Shown here: positions 24,723 to 33,502 of the stretch, piece after piece
Layout of the letters: each line of letters starts with the position of its first letter
How positions within the stretch are numbered: position 1 is the stretch's first letter
Assembly (NCBI GenBank): GCA_046705265.1
Contig: JBJKQL010000008.1
Coordinates: 1 to 64,000 of the forward strand
Origin: JAJYTL01 sp046705265
Lineage (GTDB): Bacteria > Pseudomonadota > Alphaproteobacteria > Ferrovibrionales > Ferrovibrionaceae
Reading direction: 5' to 3'
Length of the DNA: 64,000 bases
Notes under the pieces: generated by a model
The model's database searches: none
What the model was told of the DNA's origin: nothing
Seen by the model: only the letters and a program-made list of their open reading frames with translations
Made by a program: the position numbers and the translations under genes

Positions 24723-27020
24723 TTAAGCGGCGGCCGACGGGTGCCGAGACCCTGTCCTTTTCGGTAGCGCTGCTTTGTCGGATAGGATGCGCGCCGCGGG
24801 CAGCCGCACGCGCACCGTGGTGCCGCGTCCAAGCTCGCTGTCGATATCGAGCGTTCCGCCGTGCAGCCGTGTCAGGGACAAAGCGAGTGACAGTCCGAGG
24901 CCGGTGCCCTCATAGACGCGGTTGAACGTGCTTTCCACTTGGCGGAAGGGCTCGAGCGCCGAGGACACGTCTTCTGGTTTCATCCCGATTCCGGTATCGC
25001 TGATCCGAAGCTCGAGACTGCCGTCTTCAACGAGCGCGGCGGAAAGCTCGACGCGGCCACCCTCGGATGTGAATTTGACCGCGTTCGACAGGAGATTCAA
25101 AATGATCTGCTTGAGCCGCGCCGGGTCGCCTAGAATGAGCGGCAGATTGGGTGCGAGCGACATCTTCAGATCGATATTCGATTTTTTTGCCTGCTCGTCG
25201 ATGATCGGGCGGCACGCGGCGACGACCCCCGCCAGATCTACATCGCCGTCATTGATCTCGAAATTCCCGGTTTCAATTTTCGCGATGTCGAGAACGTCGT
25301 TGATGACGCTCAGCAGGCGCTGGCCCGAATTGTTGATGTCGGTGGCATAGGTGCGATAGCGCTCGGCGACGGGCTCGAAGAGGCTGTCGCGGATGATCTC
25401 GGAAAAGCCGATGATCGCGTTGAGCGGCGTGCGCAGCTCATGACTCATATTGGCGAGAAACTCGGTTTTCGTCTGATTGGCGGCGAGCGCCTGCTGCATC
25501 GCGTCGCGTAGCTTGGTTTCCGCCGTTTTCCGTTCTGAAATGTCGCGGAACGTGTGGATGAAGACGTGGTGATCCGGCGTGCCGCGCTCTTTGCGGCGCC
25601 TCGTGACGTGCAGTAGAGAGCAGCTCGCCAGATGCTCAATCGTCTTGGTCGCCTGGTCCGGCCCGGTAAACCGCAGCTCGACCGGCGTACTCTGGGGCAA
25701 AGGCTGATCCGGATCGGCGTGGCGCGCCGCGAGCGCGTCGGCATGCAAACTTGCGGATCCCGGCAAAATAAGATCAATCAGCTTTCCAACCATCCCCTCC
25801 GGCCTAAGCCCAAGCATCTTGCAGCCAGCGGAGTTGACCATCTCGATCTTGCCCGCGGCATCGGTGATGACGATGCCGTCGAAACTGTCTTGGAGCACGC
25901 ATTGCATCATCGCGCGGCGCTGCAGATCGGACGCGCGGTGCTTCAGCGCCGCCTGGGCATGCTCCTCCACCTCGCGCAGAATGCCGATAAGGTAAAGAGC
26001 GGTGATCGTCGCAAGCGCCGGCGCCAAGTCGAGGCTGAACGGCGTCACCGCCTGAATCGCCAGCGCGGAGCCGTAAAGCACGACGCCGGCGCCGGACAAG
26101 ACGAAGAGCCCGCGTCGCCAACCACGGCCGGAAAGCTGCCGCTCCAGCGCGATGAGAATGAAGAACGCCAGTGCGAGAGTCGGAAGCCAGCCGCTGCGAT
26201 GCAGGGTCCGGCCCTGGGCGAGACACTCGAAGGCGAGCGCTTGTAGAAGGGGTCCGGGCAATGTTCGATGTAGCGGCACCGTCAACTCATCGCCGAGCTG
26301 GACCGCTGTCGCGCCGACGATCACATCCCTCCCGCTAACCACCGCCGGATTGAACTTTTCGTTCAAGACGTCTATGAAGGAGAGGACAGGGATATTTCGG
26401 ATGTGAATGCCGTAATCGAGATAGAAGGAGCCCTGTCGTGCCGGCACCCGCCCGTAGAGCATTGCCGCCAAACTCGGCATCGGCGCCTTGTCGAGCATGA
26501 TAACGGGCGAATACTGCCGGACCAGGCCGTCGGCACTTGGGAAAACGTTGACGCCGCCTAGGAGAGCCGAACGGCGGAACATGAGTAATGGAAGAGTATT
26601 GTAGACAGCGTTTCGATTTTGAAACGAGAGTCCGTTGCGCTGGGCGAAGACGGGCAGAATGACGCGTCCGTCTGCCCGCGCCAAGGAGGCCGCGAAGGCG
26701 TGGTCGCCGCTCGGTGTCGAGGTCGAGCTTAAGTCGATATCGAAGGCGATCTTCTTCGCGCCGGCGGCGATGAGGCGGTCCAGAATTTTCGCATAATAAT
26801 TACGCGGCCAAGGCCAGGTATCGAGCGCGTGGAGGCTGCGGGAGTCGATCGCGACGACGGCTACTTTCCCCGTAACGCCGCGCGGCAGCAGCCGGAAGCG
26901 GCTGTCCATCAGCGCGAGCTCGATCGGCGCAAAGGTGCCGAACCCGTAAGCTGTGGCGACAACGGCGAAGATCGCGAGCGGGATCAGCCGTCGCCGCACA
27001 CGGCTCAGGATCCCGTGCAT
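24723..27020 (-). CDS. CHASE2-PAS sensor histidine kinase
   Basis: This 765-residue membrane kinase has an N-terminal membrane helix, an extracytoplasmic CHASE2 domain (about residues 25-275, with VAVVAIDSRSLHAL and AFDIDLSS), three further helices and a PAS domain. A HisKA domain with FLANMSHELRTPLN (His near residue 517) and a HATPase domain with LNLLSNAVKF and GTGLGLSL complete it. No response regulator lies beside it, so it is an orphan. The FecR-domain gene lies just upstream on the same strand, 31 nt away, implying co-transcription. Confidence 0.9.
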   Translation of the reverse strand: MHGILSRVRRRLIPLAIFAVVATAYGFGTFAPIELALMDSRFRLLPRGVTGKVAVVAIDSRSLHALDTWPWPRNYYAKILDRLIAAGAKKIAFDIDLSSTSTPSGDHAFAASLARADGRVILPVFAQRNGLSFQNRNAVYNTLPLLMFRRSALLGGVNVFPSADGLVRQYSPVIMLDKAPMPSLAAMLYGRVPARQGSFYLDYGIHIRNIPVLSFIDVLNEKFNPAVVSGRDVIVGATAVQLGDELTVPLHRTLPGPLLQALAFECLAQGRTLHRSGWLPTLALAFFILIALERQLSGRGWRRGLFVLSGAGVVLYGSALAIQAVTPFSLDLAPALATITALYLIGILREVEEHAQAALKHRASDLQRRAMMQCVLQDSFDGIVITDAAGKIEMVNSAGCKMLGLRPEGMVGKLIDLILPGSASLHADALAARHADPDQPLPQSTPVELRFTGPDQATKTIEHLASCSLLHVTRRRKERGTPDHHVFIHTFRDISERKTAETKLRDAMQQALAANQTKTEFLANMSHELRTPLNAIIGFSEIIRDSLFEPVAERYRTYATDINNSGQRLLSVINDVLDIAKIETGNFEINDGDVDLAGVVAACRPIIDEQAKKSNIDLKMSLAPNLPLILGDPARLKQIILNLLSNAVKFTSEGGRVELSAALVEDGSLELRISDTGIGMKPEDVSSALEPFRQVESTFNRVYEGTGLGLSLALSLTRLHGGTLDIDSELGRGTTVRVRLPAARILSDKAALPKRTGSRHPSAAA

Positions 27021-27051
27021 TGCGGCCCCTTACGCAACGTTCGGGGCCCGT

Positions 27052-28131
27052 TCAGGGTTTGCCATGGGCACCAGGCGCGTGAGGATTGCCGCCACCCGCG
27101 TTGGGGTTGCCTCCATGCGCCGTAGATGCCTGAGCATTAGAGGCAATGGAAAAGGGATTCCCGGCCGCCGCATTAGGATTGCCGCCGCCCGCGCCTGGGT
27201 TGCCAGCCGCCCCGTTCAGACCGGCCCCCACTGTGCCGAGACTCTCGCTCCCAACATTAAAATTCCCGCCAGCCGCATTGGGATTCCCGCCAGCCGCATT
27301 GGGATTTCCGCTCGCAGCGAACCCATTGCCAATATCGTCGCGATTCTCGTGGCCGGTTCTATTGAGCAGCCCTTTGCTCACAGCAGAGATATCGAGATGC
27401 TGGTCGCCTATGGTCTTCGTGAGCGCGGGGACGTCATACTCGTGGCTTTGTGGCAGGGCGTCAGCGGCATCCGCTGTGCCCGTGCCGAGCGCATCGTCGG
27501 CAGGATCGTCGTACTTGCTCTTATGCAGCAGACTGGCTTTGGCGGCACCCTGAATCGTCAGGTCGCGGCCGGCGGTCGACACCAAGGCGACTTCGCCAGG
27601 AAGGATGAGCGCGACCTGATGGGTCAGCAGGGTCGATACCTGGACCGCGCCCTCGGCCACATGCACCGCGTCGGCGGCCTTGGTCGCGTTGACCGTGAAC
27701 ACCGTGCCCTTCACGACGGCGGCAAGATACGGCGCGTCGACTTCGAAGCGCCGCCGCGGCAGATGCTCGACGCGGAACAGCATCGTTCCCAGCTTCTGGA
27801 TGAAACGGATGCTGACCGCCGGATCGCTGTTATGCGGCACATCGAACACGCTGTTCGGCGACACCGTGACAAGATCCTCGTCATGCATCAGGACAAGTCT
27901 GGCGTCGGGACCGGTCTCGACGGTGCGCCCCTCGATCAGCACGCTGCCGCGCGAAAGCGGTACCCAGCTGCTGCCTGGCCCGCGCTCTCGGGCGTGGCCG
28001 CTGATCTCGGTGACGATCCATTTGGCGTTGGCGGCATCTTGCGCGGACGCCGGCTGTGGCGGGACTAACACGGCCGCGGCCACGACGATCGAGAGTGTAC
28101 ACAAGAAGAGCCGCGTGAGTTGCTTGTACAT
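27052..28131 (-). CDS. Secreted FecR-domain protein with Asn/Gly-rich repeat tail
   Basis: The 359-residue protein has a Sec signal peptide ending PASAQDA, then a FecR domain (about residues 30-190) with TVETGPDARLVLMHDED, GTVFTVNA and VHVAEGAVQVS. The last 90 residues are Gly/Asn/Pro-rich, with NPNAAGG repeats. I chose the ATG at 28131 because AGAGGGA precedes it; the longer frame adds 18 unlikely residues. There is no ECF sigma factor nearby, so this is not a classical Fec regulator. Co-occurrence with a CHASE2 kinase and divergent TpsB suggests a periplasmic or surface role, which is inferred. Confidence 0.8.
   Translation of the reverse strand: MYKQLTRLFLCTLSIVVAAAVLVPPQPASAQDAANAKWIVTEISGHARERGPGSSWVPLSRGSVLIEGRTVETGPDARLVLMHDEDLVTVSPNSVFDVPHNSDPAVSIRFIQKLGTMLFRVEHLPRRRFEVDAPYLAAVVKGTVFTVNATKAADAVHVAEGAVQVSTLLTHQVALILPGEVALVSTAGRDLTIQGAAKASLLHKSKYDDPADDALGTGTADAADALPQSHEYDVPALTKTIGDQHLDISAVSKGLLNRTGHENRDDIGNGFAASGNPNAAGGNPNAAGGNFNVGSESLGTVGAGLNGAAGNPGAGGGNPNAAAGNPFSIASNAQASTAHGGNPNAGGGNPHAPGAHGKP
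27262..27303. repeat. Tandem 21-bp repeat in the FecR gene tail
   Basis: Two perfect copies of a 21-bp unit (27262-27282 and 27283-27303) encode consecutive NPNAAGG blocks. Diverged versions continue on both sides from about 27070 to 27310. The unit keeps the frame, so copy-number change would lengthen or shorten the tail without breaking the gene. Confidence 0.8.
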
Positions 28132-28288
28132 GATTCCCTCTGACCCCAGAAACGGCTGTTGCTGGCGAATTGAAAGATGCTCCAACTCTGGTCATAAATT
28201 CCCTCGTTTAATATTTACTTAATCGATAAGTCTCTAACTCAGTGCTTTGGATTAATGCCTCGCTAACGAAAAGCACGTGATTATCGTT

Positions 28289-28317
28289 TTGACCAAGACT
28301 CCGCTCACATTTATGGA
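28289..28317 (+). promoter_or_regulatory. Promoter of the TpsB gene
   Basis: TTGACC (28289-28294) and TATGGA (28312-28317) are spaced by 17 nt, about 24 nt before the annotated TpsB ATG. The 28186-28290 part of this divergent gap is AT-rich and probably also holds the promoter for the FecR/kinase operon. Confidence 0.45.
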
Positions 28318-28340
28318 TTCGACCGACCGCCTGTGGCGCG

Positions 28341-30074
28341 ATGCGTGAGGTGCTAAGCGTTGTGGCCAGCCGGGACCGGCGCCGAGGGTGGTCTCTCCGG
28401 TTTCCGTTAAAGACAATCGCCGTCGTCTTCGCAGCAATCCTTGCGACCGGCGTACACGATTCACAAGCGGCTGTTAGCCCCGGACTCGACGCCGGGCAGG
28501 TTCAAAAGCGTATTCCTCATCCTACCGAACCGAAACTCGCGCCGCCGAGATTGCGAGTGCCGGCGATGGCGACGGTGTTGCCCGGCCCGAAGCTGCACTT
28601 CGTGTTGACGGGGGTCGTCATCAGCGGCGCGTCGGCCTTTCGCCCGGCGGAGCTAGATCCTACGTACGAAGCCTATCTCGCACGAAAGATCGGCCTCGGC
28701 GATGTGGAGAAGATTCTTCATGCGATCACCGCTAAATATCGCCGCTCCGGGTATTTCCTCTCTCGCGCGATCGCACGGCCGCAGCCGCTCAAACTGGGCA
28801 TCCTGCACGTCACTGTCATCGAGGGCTATGTGCGACACGTGATCTTCAAGCACGTGCCTCCGGGTGAAAGGGCGCTCCTGTTGCGGTATTTTTCGAAGGT
28901 TGTCGGAAAGCGCCCTCTGCGGCTTGCGCCCTTTGAGCGCGCATTGTTGCTCGTCAACGACATTCCCGGCCTTCACGTTCGTCCTACCCTCCGACCCGAA
29001 CGCAAGGATCTAGGTGTTTACGATCTCATTCTCAGTTTGCGGCTGCGGCGCTTTTCGGGTTTCGCGTCACTGGACAATCGCGGCACGGACTCGCTGGGAC
29101 CCTGGGAGGCGTTCGTCAGCAGCGGAGTCAATTCTATTTTCCGCGATTTCGACCGCCTCCAGGTAAGCGTGTTCGATACGCCAAACCGCCCGGCCGACGT
29201 CCTGTCGACCGAGCTTTTCTATGACACGCCGGTCGGCAGTAACGGGACAAGATTGTTGCTTTCGGTGGCCCGAACTCACCTGCTGCCGGGTGGAGGCCTG
29301 GCACCCCAAGACATCAATGCAACGGCCATGCGTTACGCAATGCAGATAACCTATCCGCTCGTCCGCAGCCGCGACCAGTCTCTCTGGCTCGGTGCCGGAT
29401 TCTATGCGTTGGATTCAACAGAGCGGCGCGACGGCGCCTCGCTCTTCGACGATCATTTACGTGTCTTGCGCGGCGTCGCGACTTACCTCGACGAAAACAC
29501 TGCGCAAGACGTAGATACCGGGCAAATCGATATTAGCCAGGGCCTGGGCGCTTTCGGCGCGTCGCGTCCTGGCGTGGCCGGCCTCTCGCGTAGCGGAGGG
29601 AGGGCCGACTTCACCAAGATCTCGGGCACCTTGAGCCGTCAGCAGGTGTTCACAAAGCATTTGGGAGCCCAGATTGCCATAGCGGGACAACTGGCGGGCG
29701 AGCCTCTTTTGCTCTCAGAACAGTTCACGGTTGGTGGGGTACCGTTCGGCCGCGGCTACGATCCGGCCGAGATCGCCGGCGATGACGGTGTGGCAGGCTC
29801 GGCCGAGCTTCGGTATGGCTGGTTTGTCAAGAATCGGCTGATCCGCTCGTATCAGCTTTATGGCTTCTACGATTTCGGCGTGGTCTGGACTGTGGACGCC
29901 GCAGGCACACCGGGCGATCAGCAGTCCCTTGTCTCGGCCGGTGTCGGCGCCCGTCTGGCGCTGATACGCGACATCAGCGCCGACATCGAGGTCGCCAAGC
30001 CCCTGACGCGCCGCGTCGCAGCCGCCCACGGCAAGCCGGTGCGCGTCTTCGTCGAGCTGTCCGCGCCCTTTTAA
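28341..30074 (+). CDS. Two-partner secretion transporter, ShlB/FhaC/HecB family
   Basis: This 577-residue outer-membrane protein has a signal region (to about residue 45), POTRA domain(s) at about 88-240 (LTGVVISGASAFRP, VTVIEGYVRHVIF) and a C-terminal barrel with GGVPFGRGYDPAEIAGDDG, matching the conserved RGY loop of TpsB proteins. It ends in Phe, as outer-membrane barrels do. Such proteins export a large TpsA exoprotein, but none is seen on either side. It is divergent from the FecR-domain gene. The start lacks a clear ribosome-binding site; a GTG a few codons inside is possible. Confidence 0.85.
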   Translation: MREVLSVVASRDRRRGWSLRFPLKTIAVVFAAILATGVHDSQAAVSPGLDAGQVQKRIPHPTEPKLAPPRLRVPAMATVLPGPKLHFVLTGVVISGASAFRPAELDPTYEAYLARKIGLGDVEKILHAITAKYRRSGYFLSRAIARPQPLKLGILHVTVIEGYVRHVIFKHVPPGERALLLRYFSKVVGKRPLRLAPFERALLLVNDIPGLHVRPTLRPERKDLGVYDLILSLRLRRFSGFASLDNRGTDSLGPWEAFVSSGVNSIFRDFDRLQVSVFDTPNRPADVLSTELFYDTPVGSNGTRLLLSVARTHLLPGGGLAPQDINATAMRYAMQITYPLVRSRDQSLWLGAGFYALDSTERRDGASLFDDHLRVLRGVATYLDENTAQDVDTGQIDISQGLGAFGASRPGVAGLSRSGGRADFTKISGTLSRQQVFTKHLGAQIAIAGQLAGEPLLLSEQFTVGGVPFGRGYDPAEIAGDDGVAGSAELRYGWFVKNRLIRSYQLYGFYDFGVVWTVDAAGTPGDQQSLVSAGVGARLALIRDISADIEVAKPLTRRVAAAHGKPVRVFVELSAPF

Positions 30075-30086
30075 CTGTAGGCATCG

Positions 30087-30118
30087 TGCAAAGCTTCCGG
30101 ACCGGGAAATCTTGCACT
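30087..30118 (+). terminator. Possible terminator of the TpsB gene
   Basis: GTGCAA (30087-30092) and TTGCAC (30113-30118) form an outer stem, with an inner TTCC/GGAA stem across a symmetric internal loop. A weak pyrimidine run follows. It starts 12 nt after the stop codon. The remainder of the gap up to about 30350 shows nothing recognisable. Confidence 0.4.
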
Positions 30119-30352
30119 CTTCTGTATATCCTTGTTCTCTCTCGCAGCGGTGTCCTGCTACAAGTGCGCTTGATCTCTCAGGGGTGGTGCCGTCGAATCT
30201 CTGCGACGGGCCGTGTTCAGACCTTTGTGCCTTATCAAAGATTCGTTGCCAGCCCTCGGAAATTCCCTGCCTAGGACGACCGCAAATGGAATAATCCGGA
30301 AATTCAAACAGACGCTACCGGCGGCTCTTGCGCCTTGGCCCGCGAAAGCTGA

Positions 30353-30358
30353 TATACT
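30353..30358 (+). promoter_or_regulatory. -10 box of the SRP RNA gene
   Basis: TATACT lies 7 nt before the inferred 5' end of the SRP RNA. A weak TTGCGC lies 19 nt upstream. Confidence 0.5.
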
Positions 30359-30364
30359 GCCTTC

Positions 30365-30458
30365 GGGAGGTTGGCTGCGGACGCGCCGCTCGCCAATCCG
30401 GTCAGGTCCGGAAGGAAGCAGCCGTAACGAATCCGGCGCGGGTCGTGGCCAGCCTCCC
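30365..30458 (+). ncRNA. ffs: Signal recognition particle RNA, small bacterial type
   Basis: This is a 4.5S-type SRP RNA. The terminal stem pairs GGGAGGTTGGC (from 30365) with GCCAGCCTCCC (to 30458), with one wobble. The apical domain contains GGTCAGGTCCGGAAGGAAGC, the invariant GGAA tetraloop and asymmetric loop bound by Ffh. With Ffh it targets nascent membrane proteins to the Sec translocon. A terminator follows, and dnaX lies downstream, a usual neighbour in proteobacteria. Exact ends may differ by a few bases. Confidence 0.95.
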
Positions 30459-30474
30459 ACCGGCCGCTTGCAAT

Positions 30475-30501
30475 CCCCGGGGCCTTCGATCCCGGGGTTT
30501 T
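30475..30501 (+). terminator. Terminator of the SRP RNA gene
   Basis: CCCCGGG (30475-30481) pairs with CCCGGGG (30491-30497), followed by TTTTGCGTTTT. Confidence 0.85.
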
Positions 30502-30643
30502 GCGTTTTGGAGACGCGATTTCGGTTGATGAACTGTGCCGCGCCTTACACGACGGGCGGGAGCCGGCCGTTTCCGCGGCCGCACGCCTCTTCTCATCAAG
30601 CCTCTTGGCCATGGAAGGTAGGCCCCGTTATCCTAGCGCCAGC

Positions 30644-32446
30644 ATGACCGAGCCCACCGTCTACCGCGTTCTGGCGCGGAAATACCGCCCCGCCGCCTTT
30701 GCCGCCTTGATCGGCCAGGACGCGATGGTGCGCACGCTCGAAAACGCCTTCGCCACCGGGCGGCTTGCCCATGCCTTCATCCTCACCGGTGTGCGCGGGG
30801 TCGGCAAGACGACCACGGCACGGCTGCTGGCCCGCGCCTTCAATTGCACCAAGACCGACCGCCCGACCTTCGAGCCCTGCGGTGAATGCGACAACTGCCG
30901 GCGCATCGCCGAGGATCGCCATGTCGATGTCCTTGAAATGGATGCCGCCTCGCGCACCGGTATCGCCGATATCCGTGAAATCATCGAGCAGGTGCGCTAC
31001 GCCCCAGTCGCCGCGCGGTACAAGGTCTATATAATCGACGAGGTGCACATGCTCTCGACCGCGGCGTTCAACGGTCTGCTGAAGACTTTGGAAGAGCCAC
31101 CGCCGCACGTGAAGTTCATCTTCGCCACCACCGAGATCCGCAAGGTGCCGGTGACCGTGCTGTCGCGCTGCCAGCGCTTCGATCTTCGCCGCGTCGATTC
31201 GGAAGTGTTGCTCGCCGATCTCGCCCGCATCGCTGCGCTCGAGGGCGTGGCGGCCGAGCGAGCGGCGCTCGGCCTCATCGTCGGCGCGGCGGAAGGCTCG
31301 GTGCGCGACGCGCAGTCGCTCCTCGATCAGGCGATCGCGCACGGCAACGGCACGGTCACCGCCGAGGCGGTGCGCGACATGCTGGGCCTTGCCGACCGCG
31401 GCCGTATGTTCGACTTGTTCGAGGCGCTGATGCACGGCAATATCAAGGCTGCGCTCGATCTGTTTCACGATCAGTATCAGGCCGGCGCCGATCCGCAGGC
31501 CGTGATGCGCGACCTTCTCGAGGTCTGCCATTGGGTCAGCCGCATAAAGGTGACGCCCGTGGTCGCCGACGATCCGACCGTCGCCGATTTCGCCCGCGAG
31601 CGCGGCCGGACGCTGGCCGCCGCGCTTTCGGTGCCGGTGCTGCAGCGCTTCTGGCAAATGCTATTGAAGGGCCAGGGTGAGCTGCGCCAGGCCGGCGCCG
31701 ATGTGGCGGCGGCAGAAATGCTGCTGATACGGCTTTGCTTCGCGGCCGACCTGCCGGCGCCCGCCGATCTGATGAAGGCGCTGAGCGCGGCTGGCGCGAC
31801 ATCCTTGGCGCCCACGTCTCAGGCCGCAGCGCCGGTATCACCGGCGGCCGGGACCGTTCTCGGCCAGGCGCCGTCGCTTGGCGCGGGCGGCGCGCGCGCG
31901 ATGCAACAGGCGGGCGGCCGCCAAGCGCCGCTTCACCGCGCCGAGCCCGCGCCCGAGTTGCAGCCGGAATCCCGCGCTCTGGCTGAGCGGGCGCAAGCCG
32001 TGGCGGCGGCCGAGCCTGCCAGTCTCGCCGCCTTGGTTACCCTTGCCGACGAGAAGCGCGACCCGTTGCTGAAGGGCTACCTCTATAACTACGTGCATCT
32101 CGTGCGCTTCGAGCCGGGGCGGATCGAGTTCCGGCCGCCGGCGGACGCCCCTGCCGATGTCGCCGGCGTTCTGTCGGAGCGCTTGCAGCGCTGGACCGGC
32201 CGGCGCTGGGGTGTCGTGGTTTCCGCCGAAACGGGGCAGCCGACCCTGGCCGAGACGGCGCGGGACGCGGCCTTGTCGCGCGAGGCGGAAGTGATGGCGC
32301 AGCCTTTGGTCCAGGCGGCGCTCGCGGCTTTTCCCGGTGCCGTCATTCGCGCCGTGCGCGATGTCGCTCCTGAGGACGGCTTCGACCCGGAACACGAAAT
32401 CACCGCGCAGGATGATGATGCGCGCGAGGAAGGAGGCGACCGATGA
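30644..32446 (+). CDS. dnaX: DNA polymerase III subunit gamma/tau
   Basis: The 600-residue clamp-loader ATPase opens with MTEPTVYRVLARKYRPAAF. Walker A is GVRGVGKTTTARL, the zinc-binding Cys cluster is CTKTDRPTFEPCGECDNC, and Walker B is YIIDEVHML. An Ala/Pro-rich linker precedes the C-terminal tau domain. I placed the start at 30644 because the conserved N terminus begins there; the open frame extends 48 codons upstream to the SRP terminator. I see no A-rich slippery heptamer for gamma production. It overlaps ybaB by 4 nt. Confidence 0.96.
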   Translation: MTEPTVYRVLARKYRPAAFAALIGQDAMVRTLENAFATGRLAHAFILTGVRGVGKTTTARLLARAFNCTKTDRPTFEPCGECDNCRRIAEDRHVDVLEMDAASRTGIADIREIIEQVRYAPVAARYKVYIIDEVHMLSTAAFNGLLKTLEEPPPHVKFIFATTEIRKVPVTVLSRCQRFDLRRVDSEVLLADLARIAALEGVAAERAALGLIVGAAEGSVRDAQSLLDQAIAHGNGTVTAEAVRDMLGLADRGRMFDLFEALMHGNIKAALDLFHDQYQAGADPQAVMRDLLEVCHWVSRIKVTPVVADDPTVADFARERGRTLAAALSVPVLQRFWQMLLKGQGELRQAGADVAAAEMLLIRLCFAADLPAPADLMKALSAAGATSLAPTSQAAAPVSPAAGTVLGQAPSLGAGGARAMQQAGGRQAPLHRAEPAPELQPESRALAERAQAVAAAEPASLAALVTLADEKRDPLLKGYLYNYVHLVRFEPGRIEFRPPADAPADVAGVLSERLQRWTGRRWGVVVSAETGQPTLAETARDAALSREAEVMAQPLVQAALAAFPGAVIRAVRDVAPEDGFDPEHEITAQDDDAREEGGDR

Positions 32447-32766
32447 AGAATCTCGGCCAGATGATGAAACAGGCGCAGGAAATGCAGTCGCGCATGGCCG
32501 AGATGCAGGCCAAGCTCGACGGCCACGAGATCAGCGGCGCGTCCGGCGGCGGTCTTGTTACCGTGACCTTGAGCGGCAAGGGTGAAATGCGCCGGCTCAA
32601 GATTGATCCCTCATTGCTTAACGCCGAGGAGGCCGAAGTGCTTGAAGACTTGGTGGTCGCGGCGCATCGCGATGCCCGCAACCGGCTCGACGCCTATGTC
32701 GCCGAGGAGATGAGCAAGATCACCGGCGGCCTGCAGCTGCCGCCCGGCTTGAAGCTGCCGTTTTGA
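32443..32766 (+). CDS. ybaB: YbaB/EbfC nucleoid-associated protein
   Basis: The 107-residue protein has the family pattern: KNLGQMMKQAQEMQSRMAEMQ coiled arms, then the GGGLVTVTLSGKGEMRRLKIDPSLL core and a MSKITGGLQLPPGLKLPF tail. YbaB dimers bind DNA as tweezers. It sits between dnaX and recR with overlapping codons, the conserved order. Confidence 0.95.
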   Translation: MKNLGQMMKQAQEMQSRMAEMQAKLDGHEISGASGGGLVTVTLSGKGEMRRLKIDPSLLNAEEAEVLEDLVVAAHRDARNRLDAYVAEEMSKITGGLQLPPGLKLPF

Positions 32767-33392
32767 TGCTGGAACGCGCGAACGGCGCCACGCGAGCGAT
32801 GGCGGTTGACGATCTGCAGCGTCTGATCGAGCTTCTTGCCCGGTTGCCTGGCCTCGGGCCGCGCTCGGCGCGCCGCGCCGCGCTTGCGCTTCTGAAGCGC
32901 AAGGACGGGCTGATGCGGCCTCTCGCGCAGGCCCTGGAGGAGACGGCGCGCCGCGTCCATCCCTGTTCGACCTGCGGTAATCTCGATACCAGCGACCCTT
33001 GCGTCATCTGCTGCGACAGGAGCCGCGACGACAGCCAGCTCTGCGTGGTCGAGGATATTTCCGATCTCTGGGCGCTCGACCGCGCCGGCGGTTTTCGCGG
33101 CCGCTATCATGTTCTTGGCGGCACACTGTCGGCGCTGGACGGCGTCGGACCGGATGAGCTTCGCATCAATGAGCTTCTCCGCCGCGTCGGCGAGGGCCGC
33201 ATCAAGGAGGTCATTCTTGCGACCGGCGCGACGGTCGCGGGCGAAACCACGGCCCATTACATCACCGATCGCCTGACCGGCAGCGGCGTCCAAGTCTCGC
33301 GTCTTGCGCAAGGCGTGCCGATCGGCGGCGATCTCGATTATCTCGACGACGGCACCCTGAATGCGGCGCTTAAGGCGCGCCGGCCGTATTAG
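32766..33392 (+). CDS. recR: Recombination protein RecR
   Basis: This 208-residue protein loads RecA at gaps with RecF and RecO. It has the N-terminal helix-hairpin-helix (LARLPGLGPRSARRAAL), a four-Cys zinc finger (CSTCGNLDTSDPCVIC) and a Toprim domain starting VVEDISDLWAL. I chose the ATG at 32766, which overlaps the ybaB stop as TGATG, over a TTG one codon earlier. Confidence 0.95.
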   Translation: MLERANGATRAMAVDDLQRLIELLARLPGLGPRSARRAALALLKRKDGLMRPLAQALEETARRVHPCSTCGNLDTSDPCVICCDRSRDDSQLCVVEDISDLWALDRAGGFRGRYHVLGGTLSALDGVGPDELRINELLRRVGEGRIKEVILATGATVAGETTAHYITDRLTGSGVQVSRLAQGVPIGGDLDYLDDGTLNAALKARRPY

Positions 33393-33425
33393 GCACCAAG
33401 CGAGCAGGCAAACACGCCAACGCGC

Positions 33426-33461
33426 CTCGACCGTCCTGTCCTCACGGCGGGAAAAGACGGT
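33426..33461. repeat. Hairpin between recR and the peroxiredoxin gene
   Basis: CGACCGTC (33426-33433) and GACGGTCG (33454-33461) are perfect 8-bp arms around a 20-nt loop, in the 110-nt gap between convergent genes. There is no U-tract. It may end transcription in both directions. Confidence 0.5.
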
Positions 33462-33502
33462 CGCGCGCGCAGCTGGATGTCAGGCCGCCGACCTTGGCGA
33501 CC

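Noticed and set aside
27052..28131. FecR-type anti-sigma regulator of iron uptake
   Set aside because: There is a cleavable signal peptide and no ECF sigma factor or TonB-dependent receptor nearby.
30644..32446. Programmed frameshift in dnaX giving a short gamma form
   Set aside because: I found no A-rich slippery heptamer or following stem; the single long frame is sufficient.
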